Source: Candidatus Segatella papionis
GTDB taxonomy: Bacteria; Bacteroidota; Bacteroidia; Bacteroidales; Bacteroidaceae
Direction of reading: 5' to 3'
Length of the DNA stretch: 24,025 nucleotides
NCBI GenBank assembly: GCA_002297965.1
Contig: DBLF01000051.1
Coordinates: 7,697-31,721, forward strand
Of this stretch, positions 5,694 to 14,119 are shown piece after piece. Numbering within the stretch: position 1 is the stretch's first letter; each line of letters opens with the position of its first letter. Under the pieces are notes generated by a model, which was given only the letters and a program-made list of their open reading frames with translations, ran no database searches and was not told the DNA's origin. A program made the position numbers and the translations under genes.

Positions 5694-7337
5694 AGCCTGC
5701 TCCAACTGGAGAGTCTTTGTGGTCTGGTCGCAAACCTCAGAAGGACCCCAGTACTGGATAGGACCTGGATATACGTAAGCTGTCTCCTTAGCCCACTGCT
5801 CACGATGAGCTGCGAAGAACTTGAATGGAGCACCATCAAGCTCTACGAGAGCCTTGCGGATAACAGGCTTGTTGGCACCGTTACGACGCTCGATGTTCAT
5901 CATCATAGTGATAGGCACACCACCGGCAATCCACTCAGCAGCAGGAGCTGTAGTGTTCTTGATGATAGACATATAGCCAGTCTTGCCATTGGCAATCAAG
6001 CGAGATGCGTTGTAACCAAGAGAGTAGCAGTAGTCTGCATCGTAGTTAGAAGGAGCAGCGCAACGGCCCTCGTAACCGAAGAAGTGGTGCTGTGCAGAGA
6101 ACTTACCTACAAACTTGCCCTCCTTCTTCCACTCAGCGAGCTTAGTAGCTACCATGCGAGAAAGCAACTTCTCTGTCTCGATGAGAGATACCTGTACGTT
6201 TCCGTGAGGGTCACGGTCGAGGCAGAGCTGACGAGCTACGTCGGCAGGCAAAGACTCCAATACAGCGAGGTTGTCCTTAGCGATGGCACCCTTAACGAAT
6301 GCAATCTGCTCCTCGGCAGAAGCAAACTCACGGCTCTCGCCTGTTGCAGGGTCTGTAAGAACCTCGTTCAATTCAGCGATGAGCTTCTTGATGGCAGGGA
6401 TGAACTCGATCAAGCCCTCTGGGATGAGGACAGTACCGAAGTTGTGACCCTCGGCAGCACGAGCTGCAACAACCTGAGCGATATAAGTTACAACATCGTC
6501 GAGTGACATGTTCTTAGCCTCAACCTCCTCAGAAACCAAGCAGATGTTAGGCTGAGTCTGGAGTGCGCACTCAAGGGCGATGTGAGATGCTGAACGACCC
6601 ATCAACTTGATGAAGTGCCAGTACTTGCGTGCAGAGTTGCAGTCGCGCTCGATGTTACCGATAAGCTCAGAGTATGTCTTGCAAGCTGTATCGAAACCGA
6701 AAGATGTCTCAATCTGCTCGTTCTTCAAGTCACCGTCGATAGTCTTAGGGCAACCGATTACCTGTACGCCATACTTCTTGGCAGCATAGTACTCAGCGAG
6801 AACGCAAGCGTTGGTGTTAGAGTCATCACCACCGATGATGACGAGTGCCTTGATGCCGAGCTCGCGGAGGATCTCGATACCCTTCTCAAACTGGTCTTCC
6901 TTCTCCAACTTGGTACGACCAGAACCGATGATGTCGAAACCACCAGTATTGCGATAGTCGTCCATGATTTCAGAAGTAATCTCCATATAGTTGTGGTCAA
7001 CGAGACCGCCAGGACCGAGGATGAAGCCATAGAGCTTGTTAGCTGGGTTGAGAGACTTCACACCGTCGAAGAGACCAGAGATGACGTTATGACCGCCAGG
7101 AGCCTGACCACCAGAGAGGATAACACCCACATTGAAAGCAGGAAGCTCCTTAGCCTCGCCAGCCTCGAAAGTGATGACAGGCATACCGTATGTGTTAGGG
7201 AAGAGAGCCTTGATCTCGTCCTGGTTACCTACTGACTGTGTTGCCTCACCCTCAACGGCCTTCACTGGACCCTGGAGTGCCTTAGGCAATTTTGGCTGAT
7301 AAGCAGCTCTTGCAATCTGCAATGCACTTTTTTCCAT
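5688..7337 (-). CDS. pfp: Diphosphate--fructose-6-phosphate 1-phosphotransferase (PPi-dependent phosphofructokinase)
   Basis: A 549-aa enzyme of glycolysis that reversibly converts fructose 6-phosphate and pyrophosphate to fructose 1,6-bisphosphate and phosphate. Length matches the long PPi-PFK clade common in Bacteroidales, plants and spirochaetes, not the roughly 320-aa ATP enzyme. Motifs are GGQAPGGHN (76-84), GGDDSN (169-174), where the second Asp is typical of PPi use, PKTIDGD (197-203) with the Lys specific to PPi enzymes, then SFGFDTACKTYSE and MGRSASHIALECALQ. The ATG at 7337 gives the usual N-terminus. A possible promoter, TAAATTTGCA on the minus strand (7388-7379), lies about 40 bases upstream. 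The GH25 gene follows downstream but is separated by a hairpin and repeats. Confidence 0.97.
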   Translation of the reverse strand: MEKSALQIARAAYQPKLPKALQGPVKAVEGEATQSVGNQDEIKALFPNTYGMPVITFEAGEAKELPAFNVGVILSGGQAPGGHNVISGLFDGVKSLNPANKLYGFILGPGGLVDHNYMEITSEIMDDYRNTGGFDIIGSGRTKLEKEDQFEKGIEILRELGIKALVIIGGDDSNTNACVLAEYYAAKKYGVQVIGCPKTIDGDLKNEQIETSFGFDTACKTYSELIGNIERDCNSARKYWHFIKLMGRSASHIALECALQTQPNICLVSEEVEAKNMSLDDVVTYIAQVVAARAAEGHNFGTVLIPEGLIEFIPAIKKLIAELNEVLTDPATGESREFASAEEQIAFVKGAIAKDNLAVLESLPADVARQLCLDRDPHGNVQVSLIETEKLLSRMVATKLAEWKKEGKFVGKFSAQHHFFGYEGRCAAPSNYDADYCYSLGYNASRLIANGKTGYMSIIKNTTAPAAEWIAGGVPITMMMNIERRNGANKPVIRKALVELDGAPFKFFAAHREQWAKETAYVYPGPIQYWGPSEVCDQTTKTLQLEQAK

Positions 7338-7378
7338 AATTCGTTTTTATATTTAATTAGTTGAAACTTCAAAAACAC

Positions 7379-7388
7379 TGCAAATTTA
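7379..7388 (-). promoter_or_regulatory. Probable pfp promoter -7 element
   Basis: Read on the minus strand this is TAAATTTGCA, a match to the Bacteroidetes -7 consensus TAnnTTTG with the GCA extension also seen upstream of prmA and hisG. A matching -33 TTTG is not obvious (TCTG at about the right distance). Confidence 0.5.
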
Positions 7389-7459
7389 AGGAATTTCCAC
7401 GAGATACAGAAAGAAAAATGCTAAAAATGCGTTAATATCGATATTTTTTTTGTTTTTCT

Positions 7460-7490
7460 ATTGCTTTTCCAAAGAAAATGATTATCTTTG
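7460..7490 (+). promoter_or_regulatory. Bacteroidetes-type promoter for the 90-aa gene
   Basis: TATCTTTG (7483-7490) is an exact TAnnTTTG -7 element. ATTG (7460-7463) lies 19 bases upstream as a one-mismatch -33 TTTG box. Transcription would start near 7496, giving a leader of about 35 bases before the ATG at 7532. Confidence 0.65.
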
Positions 7491-7531
7491 AGCATTCATT
7501 TCATCGTATTATTAACTTAGAGTGAAAAATT

Positions 7532-7804
7532 ATGGCTAATAAAAGAGATTTAAAACGCACCATCAACTACATCACAAGCGAGCTTTTCGCTGAGACTGTA
7601 GCAGCTTCTTTGTACAACGGCAAACCTTCTCAGGAAGATGTTGACGGCATCCTCTCATCCATCGTCATGGTGAACGGGGACTTTATCAAAAGAGTATCTC
7701 ACCCAGAACCAGGCATCAAGGCTGGTGCCTACTACAAGAGCCTCGTCAAAGACTTCAACAAGCAGGTGAGTGAAATCATCGACCAGATTTCCAACCTGGG
7801 ATAA
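7532..7804 (+). CDS. Small protein of unknown function, 90 aa
   Basis: I do not recognise the family. The protein starts MANKRDLKRTINYITSELF, has no signal peptide and no membrane segment, and looks entirely helical, with alternating charged and hydrophobic residues and a Gly/Pro-containing turn near the middle (HPEPGIKAGAY, about 56-66). It is probably a small cytosolic helical-bundle protein. The coding call is good: it sits behind a matching promoter, has an ATG and typical codon use, and nothing better overlaps it. It heads the group that includes the acyltransferase (107-base gap) and the amidase, but the structured gap downstream leaves co-transcription open. Confidence 0.85.
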   Translation: MANKRDLKRTINYITSELFAETVAASLYNGKPSQEDVDGILSSIVMVNGDFIKRVSHPEPGIKAGAYYKSLVKDFNKQVSEIIDQISNLG

Positions 7805-7805
7805 A

Positions 7806-7887
7806 ATTCGCTGGACAGCAACCCAACAATGGATTGTTGAGACCTACCCGGCAATCTAACATAAGGATTGTTGGAACCAAGGCGAAT
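7806..7887 (+). promoter_or_regulatory. Structured leader/intercistronic element before the acyltransferase gene
   Basis: Two nested inverted repeats frame the gap: ATTCGC (7806-7811) with GCGAAT (7882-7887), and CCAACAAT (7823-7830) with ATTGTTGG (7867-7874). A second copy of GGATTGTTG at 7831-7839 duplicates the right arm, so an alternative partner exists, though it lies too close to the left arm to pair in the same molecule. It matches no riboswitch class I know. Confidence 0.5.
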
Positions 7888-7911
7888 ATACCTATATTTA
7901 TTTAGAGAAAA

Positions 7912-8469
7912 ATGATAAAAGACATTTGTCAGTCGATTTTATACAAACACTTGGGCTGGAAGAAGGACATCACCGTCGGCCAGCCCAAGAAGTACATCAT
8001 CTGCCTTGCCCCACATACCAGCAACTGGGATCTTATCCTGGGGCAGCTCTTCGCTCATGCGGAGGGTATGAAATGCAACTTCCTCATGAAGAAAGAATGG
8101 TTCTTCTGGCCTCTGGGGCCCATCTTCCGCAAGATGGGAGGAATACCTGTATGGCGAAGCAAACATACCAGCATGACCGACAACCTGGCAGAGGAAGCCA
8201 AGAAGCGCGAGCGTTTCGGATTGTGCATCACTCCCGAAGGCACGCGCTCGCTTAACCCCGATTGGAAAAAGGGCTTCTACTTCATCGCCCTGAAGGCGGG
8301 CATCCCCATCCTCCTCTATGGAGTGGATTACGAAAAGAAGCTCATCCAGTGTACCAAGTCTATCATCCCTTCGGGCGACGTAGAGAAGGACATGCGGGAA
8401 ATTAAGTTGTACTTCAAGGACTTCAAGGGAAAGAAACCGGAAAAGTTTACGATTGGCAAAATCAACTAA
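7912..8469 (+). CDS. PlsC-type 1-acyl-glycerol-3-phosphate / lysophospholipid acyltransferase family protein
   Basis: A 185-aa protein of the glycerophospholipid acyltransferase (PlsC/LPLAT) superfamily, which moves an acyl chain onto a lysophospholipid or related acceptor at the membrane. Motif I appears as HTSNWD (35-40, the HxxxxD catalytic pair), motif II-like GIPVWR follows at about 77-82, and motif III as PEGTR (108-112). It is shorter than classical PlsC (about 240 aa) and lacks the N-terminal membrane helix, matching a compact subgroup; the exact acceptor is unknown. The last codons and stop are tandemly duplicated in frame (8451-8492). The amidase gene starts 39 bases downstream, so the two are probably co-transcribed. 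Confidence 0.88.
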   Translation: MIKDICQSILYKHLGWKKDITVGQPKKYIICLAPHTSNWDLILGQLFAHAEGMKCNFLMKKEWFFWPLGPIFRKMGGIPVWRSKHTSMTDNLAEEAKKRERFGLCITPEGTRSLNPDWKKGFYFIALKAGIPILLYGVDYEKKLIQCTKSIIPSGDVEKDMREIKLYFKDFKGKKPEKFTIGKIN

Positions 8470-8492
8470 AAGATTGGCAAAATCGACTAAAA
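8451..8492 (+). repeat. 21-bp tandem duplication across the acyltransferase stop codon
   Basis: Copy 1 (8451-8471) contains the last codons and TAA of the acyltransferase. Copy 2 (8472-8492) differs by one base. Because 21 is a multiple of 3, copy 2 stays in frame and would encode KIGKID plus a second TAA if the first stop were read through. Confidence 0.9.
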
Positions 8493-8508
8493 GAAATCAC
8501 AAGAAAAA

Positions 8509-11175
8509 GTGAAACAAACCAGATTCATCAAATATTGCTTCATCAGCAGTTTGCTGCTCTTCACAGGAGGCATGCTGCAATCTTACGACGAGGGCAACAG
8601 CAACGCATGGGAAGGCATCGAATATGATGACGACCCATGGGTGTTTAATGCGTCACGCCCCTACTTCATTACCGCAGGATTGCAAAACCGCCACCTCTCG
8701 CTATGGGCATCGCACGGAAGATACTGGGATGCAGACCGCGGCTGGAAATGGCAACGCCCCAACCTCTTCTGCACCACCGAGGATCTCTTCACACAGACCA
8801 TCGTGGTGCCCTACCTCATCCCGATGCTGCAAAACGCTGGAGCCATCGTCTTTACCCCCCGCGAACGAGACTGGCAGCAACAGGAAATCGTGGTTGACAA
8901 CGACGACAAGCCTTCCCTATCCTACCAGGAAATCGAGAACGGCAAGAAATGGAAAGCCTGCGACTCGCTGGGATTCGCCAACTTGCAAGCTACATACCAA
9001 GATGGCGAGAACCCTTTCCAGATGGGAACCGTGAGACAAGCCAAAGCCACCAAGCGCAAGAAGAACAGCCTGGTGAGCTATCAGCCCAATTTCCAAAAAG
9101 AAGGCAAGTATGCCGTTTATGTAAGCTACCAAACGCTGCCCAAAAGTGTGCCCGATGCCAAATACATCGTGTACCACAAAGGGCAAGCCACGGAATTCAC
9201 CGTGAACCAGCGCATGGGAGGCGGCACCTGGGTATATCTCGGCACCTTCGACTTCGACAAAGGATGCAATGAATTCAACCGAGTGGTTTGCACCAACCAT
9301 GCCTCCAAAAAGGGAATCGTAACGACAGATGCCGTGAGATTCGGCGGAGGAATGGGCAACATAGAACGCGGAGGGTTCGTTAGCGGACTGCCGCGCTGCC
9401 TGGAAGGAGCGAGATATTATGCCCAATGGGCAGGAGCACCCTACAGCGTATATGGAGGAAGAAAAGGAAAGAACGACTACGCCGACGACATCAACGTGCG
9501 TTCGATGATGACCAACTGGCTAGGAGGCGGAAGTGTGTACATGCCTGCCATAGAAGGCAAGCATGTGCCCATCGAACTTTCGCTAGCCCTTCACAGCGAC
9601 GCCGGATACAACCACGACGGCAAATCCACCTGGGGCGCATTGGCCATCTGCACCACCAACTTCAACGACGGAATGCTCAACAGCGGAATTTCTAGAATGG
9701 CTTCTAAAGATTTCGCCCAAGCACTGCGTGACAATCTGGTGGAAGACATGACCGCAACCTTTGGTTCGTTTGGCAAAAGATATTTATGGGACAAGAATTA
9801 CTCTGAGACCCGACTGCCCGAAGTGCCATCTGCCATCTTAGAGATGCTCTCCCACCAGAGCTTCCCCGACATGCGCATCGCACAAGATCCATGGGGAAAG
9901 TTCACGATAGCCCGCTCCATCTACAAGACCATTCTCCGATATGTGAGCAGCAACCACGGAGCCGACTATGTGGTGCAGCCCTTGGCTCCCAAAGACTTCA
10001 GCGTGGAAATAGACCACCAAGGGTATGCCAACCTGAGCTGGAGTACCCAACTAGACAAGACCGAGCCATCAGCCAAGCCAACAGGATACATCGTGTATCA
10101 AGCTGAGGGAAAGGGCGGATTCGACAATGGAACAATGGTACGCTCCACTCAATACAGCGTCAAGATGGAACCTGGCAAGCTATACAACTTCAGGGTTGCC
10201 GCTGTAAACCAAGGCGGCGAGAGTTTCCCTTCAGAGACCCTCTCTGCGCTCTACAATCCTGCCTCCAGCAAGAAGATACTGGTGGTCAACAACTTCCATC
10301 GACTTGCCTCTCCACAAGTAATCGACAACGACACCCTGCAAGGATTCGACTTCGACCAAGACCCAGGCGTAAGCTACGGCCTGACAGCCGGATGGAGCGG
10401 AAAGCAAAAGGTATTCGACATCACCAAAATGGGCAACGAGACCTCCAGCGGGTTGGGATATTGCGGAAATGAGATGGTGGGAGAATTTGTTGCCGGCAAC
10501 GACTTCAACTATACAGAAGAGCACGCTCGTGCCATTGCCTCTGGCAACAAATACAGCATCGCCAGTTGCTCTAGCGAAGCCATCGTCTCGGGAAAGATAG
10601 ACATGGGCAAGTATCAAGCGGTGGACCTCATCAACGGACTGGAACGACATGACGGTTACACTCACCAATACTTCAAGACCTTCCCTGCCGCCCTGCAAAA
10701 GCGCATCAAATATTACGCCCTGAGCGGCGGAAGACTATTGGTAAGCGGTTCCTATAATGGTAGCGATATGCAGACAAATGAGGAGAAAAGCTTTATGAGC
10801 GACATCTTCAAAGTGTATTACGAGCCAACCGGCACCAAATTTGTGGTGAAAGATGTCAATCCAGAAGACTCCACCGTCACTGAGCGCGACAGCATCGTGG
10901 CAACATCATCTATGGTAAGCGGGCTGGGTAAGGAATTCAGTTACTTCCACGACCTAAACGCCCGTCACTACGCGGCAACGCATCCCGAGATTCTGAAGCC
11001 GGTGGGTACCACAGCCTTCTGCGCCATGCGTTACCTCACGGGCACCAGTGCTGCCGTGGCATACAGAAGCACCAGTTATCGCACATTCACCATGGGCTTC
11101 CCATTGGAATGCATCAGCGACGAAAAGACTCGCAACAGCATTATGCTCGGCATCCTCAAGTTTCTGACGGAATAA
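8509..11175 (+). CDS. Exported N-acetylmuramoyl-L-alanine amidase-like protein with inserted golvesin/Xly-type domain and fibronectin III domain
   Basis: An 888-aa protein starting at GTG; an in-frame stop lies at 8488-8490 and no ATG occurs before the signal peptide, so GTG is the only start that keeps it (residues about 1-25). The Amidase_3-like fold appears split. The first part (51-120) carries SHGRYW with His69 and TTED with Glu91. The second (about 298-480) carries LALHSDAG with His362 and AILEMLSHQ with Glu445, matching the H-E-H-E zinc/catalytic pattern. Between them, residues about 145-280 resemble the golvesin/Xly carbohydrate-binding module (KYAVYVSYQ, GGTWVYLGTFDFDKG, TTDAVRFGGG). 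Residues 496-585 look like fibronectin III, and 588-888 form a Rossmann-like domain starting KKILVVNNF. Such proteins are often misnamed xanthan lyase. The likely role is trimming peptide stems from peptidoglycan in the periplasm. Confidence 0.85.
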   Translation: MKQTRFIKYCFISSLLLFTGGMLQSYDEGNSNAWEGIEYDDDPWVFNASRPYFITAGLQNRHLSLWASHGRYWDADRGWKWQRPNLFCTTEDLFTQTIVVPYLIPMLQNAGAIVFTPRERDWQQQEIVVDNDDKPSLSYQEIENGKKWKACDSLGFANLQATYQDGENPFQMGTVRQAKATKRKKNSLVSYQPNFQKEGKYAVYVSYQTLPKSVPDAKYIVYHKGQATEFTVNQRMGGGTWVYLGTFDFDKGCNEFNRVVCTNHASKKGIVTTDAVRFGGGMGNIERGGFVSGLPRCLEGARYYAQWAGAPYSVYGGRKGKNDYADDINVRSMMTNWLGGGSVYMPAIEGKHVPIELSLALHSDAGYNHDGKSTWGALAICTTNFNDGMLNSGISRMASKDFAQALRDNLVEDMTATFGSFGKRYLWDKNYSETRLPEVPSAILEMLSHQSFPDMRIAQDPWGKFTIARSIYKTILRYVSSNHGADYVVQPLAPKDFSVEIDHQGYANLSWSTQLDKTEPSAKPTGYIVYQAEGKGGFDNGTMVRSTQYSVKMEPGKLYNFRVAAVNQGGESFPSETLSALYNPASSKKILVVNNFHRLASPQVIDNDTLQGFDFDQDPGVSYGLTAGWSGKQKVFDITKMGNETSSGLGYCGNEMVGEFVAGNDFNYTEEHARAIASGNKYSIASCSSEAIVSGKIDMGKYQAVDLINGLERHDGYTHQYFKTFPAALQKRIKYYALSGGRLLVSGSYNGSDMQTNEEKSFMSDIFKVYYEPTGTKFVVKDVNPEDSTVTERDSIVATSSMVSGLGKEFSYFHDLNARHYAATHPEILKPVGTTAFCAMRYLTGTSAAVAYRSTSYRTFTMGFPLECISDEKTRNSIMLGILKFLTE

Positions 11176-11186
11176 CAAAAATATCG

Positions 11187-11288
11187 TAATCGTCAGGATG
11201 CTATATTCTGATAAATGCAGTAATCGTCAGAATATCACATTCTGATAAATGCAGTAATCGTCTGGATGCCACATTCTGGTAGAATAGA
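11187..11288 (+). repeat. 34-bp tandem repeat, three copies, each with a short dyad
   Basis: Units 11187-11220, 11221-11254 and 11255-11288 each start TAATCGTC. In unit 2 CAGAAT-ATCAC-ATTCTG is a perfect 6-bp hairpin; unit 1 has the same hairpin with one G-T pair; unit 3 has lost it. The array fills the gap between the amidase stop and the 113-aa gene. Confidence 0.9.
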
Positions 11289-11328
11289 GAATAAAAACAG
11301 AAAATGTTAAATTTAAAAATATAAGACT

Positions 11329-11670
11329 ATGTATAAGATTCAAGCAAACCAGTCTGGCACTCGCTCAATAGAAGTAAGCGACCAGCATTTAGAGACCATC
11401 GACAAGTATCAGTTGCTCCGCAACCTCGTTGACAGCAATGGCATCATTGACGAAGAGGTGCTAGACAAGCTGAAGTTCAACGTTCGTTCACTTTTGGAAA
11501 GCAGCGACATCAAGGACAAGGCATTGCTCGATCTCTGTCTCGACGTCATCTACAACCAGAATATGAAGGCACTCGGTCTCCACAATCTGGTATTGCTCTA
11601 TGTAGATTGGAAGGACAAAAAAGAAACTGAGGCAGCTGCCGAGGCAGAACCAGACGCAGTGAATGATTAA
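11329..11670 (+). CDS. Small acidic protein of unknown function, 113 aa
   Basis: No family recognised. The protein starts MYKIQANQSGTRSIEVSDQ, has no signal peptide and no clear membrane segment, and is predicted mainly helical after residue 20. It ends in an Ala/Glu-rich tail (ETEAAAEAEPDAVND). The YgiQ-type gene starts 21 bases after its stop, so the two are very probably co-transcribed. It may be an accessory factor, but nothing in the sequence shows its task. The coding call rests on the ATG, the tight spacing and the lack of any competing frame. Confidence 0.82.
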   Translation: MYKIQANQSGTRSIEVSDQHLETIDKYQLLRNLVDSNGIIDEEVLDKLKFNVRSLLESSDIKDKALLDLCLDVIYNQNMKALGLHNLVLLYVDWKDKKETEAAAEAEPDAVND

Positions 11671-11691
11671 TATCCCCAAAGAAAATCACTA

Positions 11692-13959
11692 ATGGATTAC
11701 AAACTGACAGACTTCCTCCCCACAACGAAGAAAGAGTGTGAACTCAGAGGATGGGACGAACTGGATGTTATCCTCTTCTCGGGCGATGCTTACATCGACC
11801 ATCCTGCCTTCGGTCCTGCCATCTTGGGCAGAGTGCTGGAGGCGCATGGCTATAAGGTGGCCATCGTACCCCAACCCGACTGGCATGGCGACTTCCGAGA
11901 CTTCAAGAAGCTAGGACGACCACGCCTTTTCTTTGGCGTATCACCAGGAGCCATGGACTCGATGGTGAATCGCTACACTGCCAACCGTCGCATGCGTAGC
12001 GAAGATGCCTTCAGTCCCGACTCACGCCACGACATGCGTCCAGACTACCCTAGCATCGTCTATACCCAGATATTGAAGAAACTCTTTCCCGATGTGCCCG
12101 TCGCATTGGGTGGCATCGAGGCTTCCTTGCGCCGCATCAGCCACTATGACTATTGGAAAGACGAGCTCCGCAAATGTATCCTTTGTGATTCAGGTGCAGA
12201 CCTCATCCTCTATGGCATGGGCGAACGCTCCATCGTAGAGTTGGCAGATGCGTTGGCACAGGGCAAGACCATGAAGGAAATCCACGAGATGCCCCAGATA
12301 ACCTTCCTCTGCAAGGAGAGCGAGATACCTGGCGGATACAAGGACGACGACATCATCCTGCACAGCCACGAAGAGTGCTTACACAACAAGAAGGGACAAG
12401 CCGAGAATGTAAGACACCTGGAAGAAGAGGCCAACAAGATGCACGCTCAGCGCATGATACAAGAGGTGGATGGCAAGTATGTGGTGGTGAATCCTCCCTT
12501 CCCATTGATGACTACAGAGGAGCTAGACGCTGCTTTCGACCTCCCCTATACTCGTATGCCCCACCCTAAGTACAAGGGTAAGACCATCCCGGCTTACGAG
12601 ATGATCAAGTTCTCAGTCAACCTGCACAGAGGTTGTTTCGGTGGTTGCGCATTCTGCACCATTTCTGCCCATCAGGGCAAGTTTGTGGTGTGCCGCAGCA
12701 AGGAGAGCATCCTGAAGGAAGTGAAGAAAATCATCCAGATGCCCGACTTCAAGGGTTACCTGAGCGACTTGGGAGGTCCATCGGCAAACATGTATGGGAT
12801 GCACGGCAAGAACCCCAAGGCATGCGCTGTATGCAAGCGACCATCGTGTATCAACCCGCAGATTTGCCCGAACCTCAACACAGACCACAGCAAGCTGTTG
12901 GAAATCTATCATGCAGTGGATGCTCTCCCTGGCATCAAGAAGAGCTTCATCGGCAGCGGCGTGCGCTATGACCTCTTGCTCCACAAGAGCAAAGACGAGA
13001 AGGTGAACCAAGCTGCCCGGGAATACACTCGCGAATTGATAACCAAACACGTTAGCGGCCGACTGAAAGTTGCCCCTGAGCACACCAGTCCGCAAGTTCT
13101 AAAGTTTATGCGCAAGCCTTCGTTCGACCTATTCTACGAGTTCAAGCGCATCTTCGACCAGATAAACAAGGAAGAGGGACTTAACCAGCAAATCATTCCT
13201 TACTTCATCAGTTCCCATCCGGGCTGTCACGAGGAGGATATGGCAGAGCTGGCAGTCATTACCAAGGGACTGGACTTCCATCTGGAACAGGTGCAAGACT
13301 TCACGCCGACCCCGATGACCATCGCCACCGAGACATGGTACACGGGCTACGACCCATACACATTGGAGCCCGTGTTCAGTGCGAAGACCCCGAAAGAAAA
13401 GTTGGCACAACGCATGTTCTTCTTCTGGTACAAGCCCGAGGAGCGACATGCCATCGAAAGCGAATTGAGACGCATCGGAAGAGCTGACCTCATCGACAAA
13501 CTATACGATAAGAAAAGTTTCGGCAAGGGGGCGAATGCTGGCTTCAAAGGCAGAAAGACCCACTACGACGACAAGGCGATTGGTTCCACCTACGACAATC
13601 CGGGAGTAGGAAGAGGAGCCAAGGGCAAACGAGGTGCAGACAGAAACTCCGCACAAGGCAGAGGTCGTGGTAGAGACAGCGAGCGCTTTGCGCCAAAGGG
13701 CTATGGCAATGTAGGATGCTACGACGAGGAGAAATACCTCAATGAGGGGCGCTCACTGAAAGGAAAAGCCAGTGTCAGAGATGCCGTGGCTGCCGCAAGG
13801 GCAGAACTTCGTGCTGCAAAGGGACAAGGTTCTGGATATTTCAAGGACAAAAAGAAGAAGAGCTTCAATCCGAATTTCGACAATGACAACCACAACCGCA
13901 AGAATCGCTACAACAGTGGCGACAAGAACGAACGTGACGGAAAACGCAGAAGGCGTTAA
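11692..13959 (+). CDS. YgiQ-family radical SAM protein
   Basis: A 755-aa protein of the YgiQ (UPF0313) family. The N-terminal part (about 1-200) resembles a cobalamin-binding-like Rossmann domain, with DVILFSGDAYIDHPAFG and ALGGIEASLRRISHYDYW typical of YgiQ. The radical SAM core begins near residue 300, and its cluster motif RGCFGGCAFC gives the three cysteines C315, C319 and C322 (CxxxCxxC) for the [4Fe-4S] cluster. A second Cys group (CAVCKRPSCINPQICPN) follows and could bind another metal site. The C-terminal YgiQ-specific region ends in a roughly 140-residue disordered basic tail with RG repeats and terminal RRRR. The reaction of the family is not established. Length matches the family; the terminator at 14061 ends the unit. 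Confidence 0.93.
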   Translation: MDYKLTDFLPTTKKECELRGWDELDVILFSGDAYIDHPAFGPAILGRVLEAHGYKVAIVPQPDWHGDFRDFKKLGRPRLFFGVSPGAMDSMVNRYTANRRMRSEDAFSPDSRHDMRPDYPSIVYTQILKKLFPDVPVALGGIEASLRRISHYDYWKDELRKCILCDSGADLILYGMGERSIVELADALAQGKTMKEIHEMPQITFLCKESEIPGGYKDDDIILHSHEECLHNKKGQAENVRHLEEEANKMHAQRMIQEVDGKYVVVNPPFPLMTTEELDAAFDLPYTRMPHPKYKGKTIPAYEMIKFSVNLHRGCFGGCAFCTISAHQGKFVVCRSKESILKEVKKIIQMPDFKGYLSDLGGPSANMYGMHGKNPKACAVCKRPSCINPQICPNLNTDHSKLLEIYHAVDALPGIKKSFIGSGVRYDLLLHKSKDEKVNQAAREYTRELITKHVSGRLKVAPEHTSPQVLKFMRKPSFDLFYEFKRIFDQINKEEGLNQQIIPYFISSHPGCHEEDMAELAVITKGLDFHLEQVQDFTPTPMTIATETWYTGYDPYTLEPVFSAKTPKEKLAQRMFFFWYKPEERHAIESELRRIGRADLIDKLYDKKSFGKGANAGFKGRKTHYDDKAIGSTYDNPGVGRGAKGKRGADRNSAQGRGRGRDSERFAPKGYGNVGCYDEEKYLNEGRSLKGKASVRDAVAAARAELRAAKGQGSGYFKDKKKKSFNPNFDNDNHNRKNRYNSGDKNERDGKRRRR

Positions 13960-13983
13960 CCTGGGTTGACAAAAAGAGAAAAC

Positions 13984-14039
13984 AAGATTGAATTGAGAAG
14001 ATTGAATTGAGAAGATTGAATCGAGAAGATTGAATCGAC
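13984..14039. repeat. 14-bp tandem repeat, four copies
   Basis: Units at 13984, 13998, 14012 and 14026 read AAGATTGAATTGAG (copies 1 and 2), AAGATTGAATCGAG and AAGATTGAATCGAC. Changes accumulate toward the distal end. The array lies between the stop codon of the YgiQ-type gene and its terminator. Confidence 0.93.
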
Positions 14040-14060
14040 GATAAGAGAAAAAGACAATAA

Positions 14061-14108
14061 AAAGAAAAAGCCGTGGCATGTGTTTTATATGCTCACGGCT
14101 TTTTCTTT
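14061..14108. terminator. Bidirectional intrinsic terminator between the YgiQ-type gene and hisC
   Basis: AAAGAAAAAGCCGTG (14061-14075) pairs perfectly with CACGGCTTTTTCTTT (14094-14108), and GCAT/ATGC extends the stem across one unpaired T. A and T runs on the two flanks give a U-tract in either direction, so it can serve both convergent units. Confidence 0.93.
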
Positions 14109-14119
14109 ATTATTCCTCA

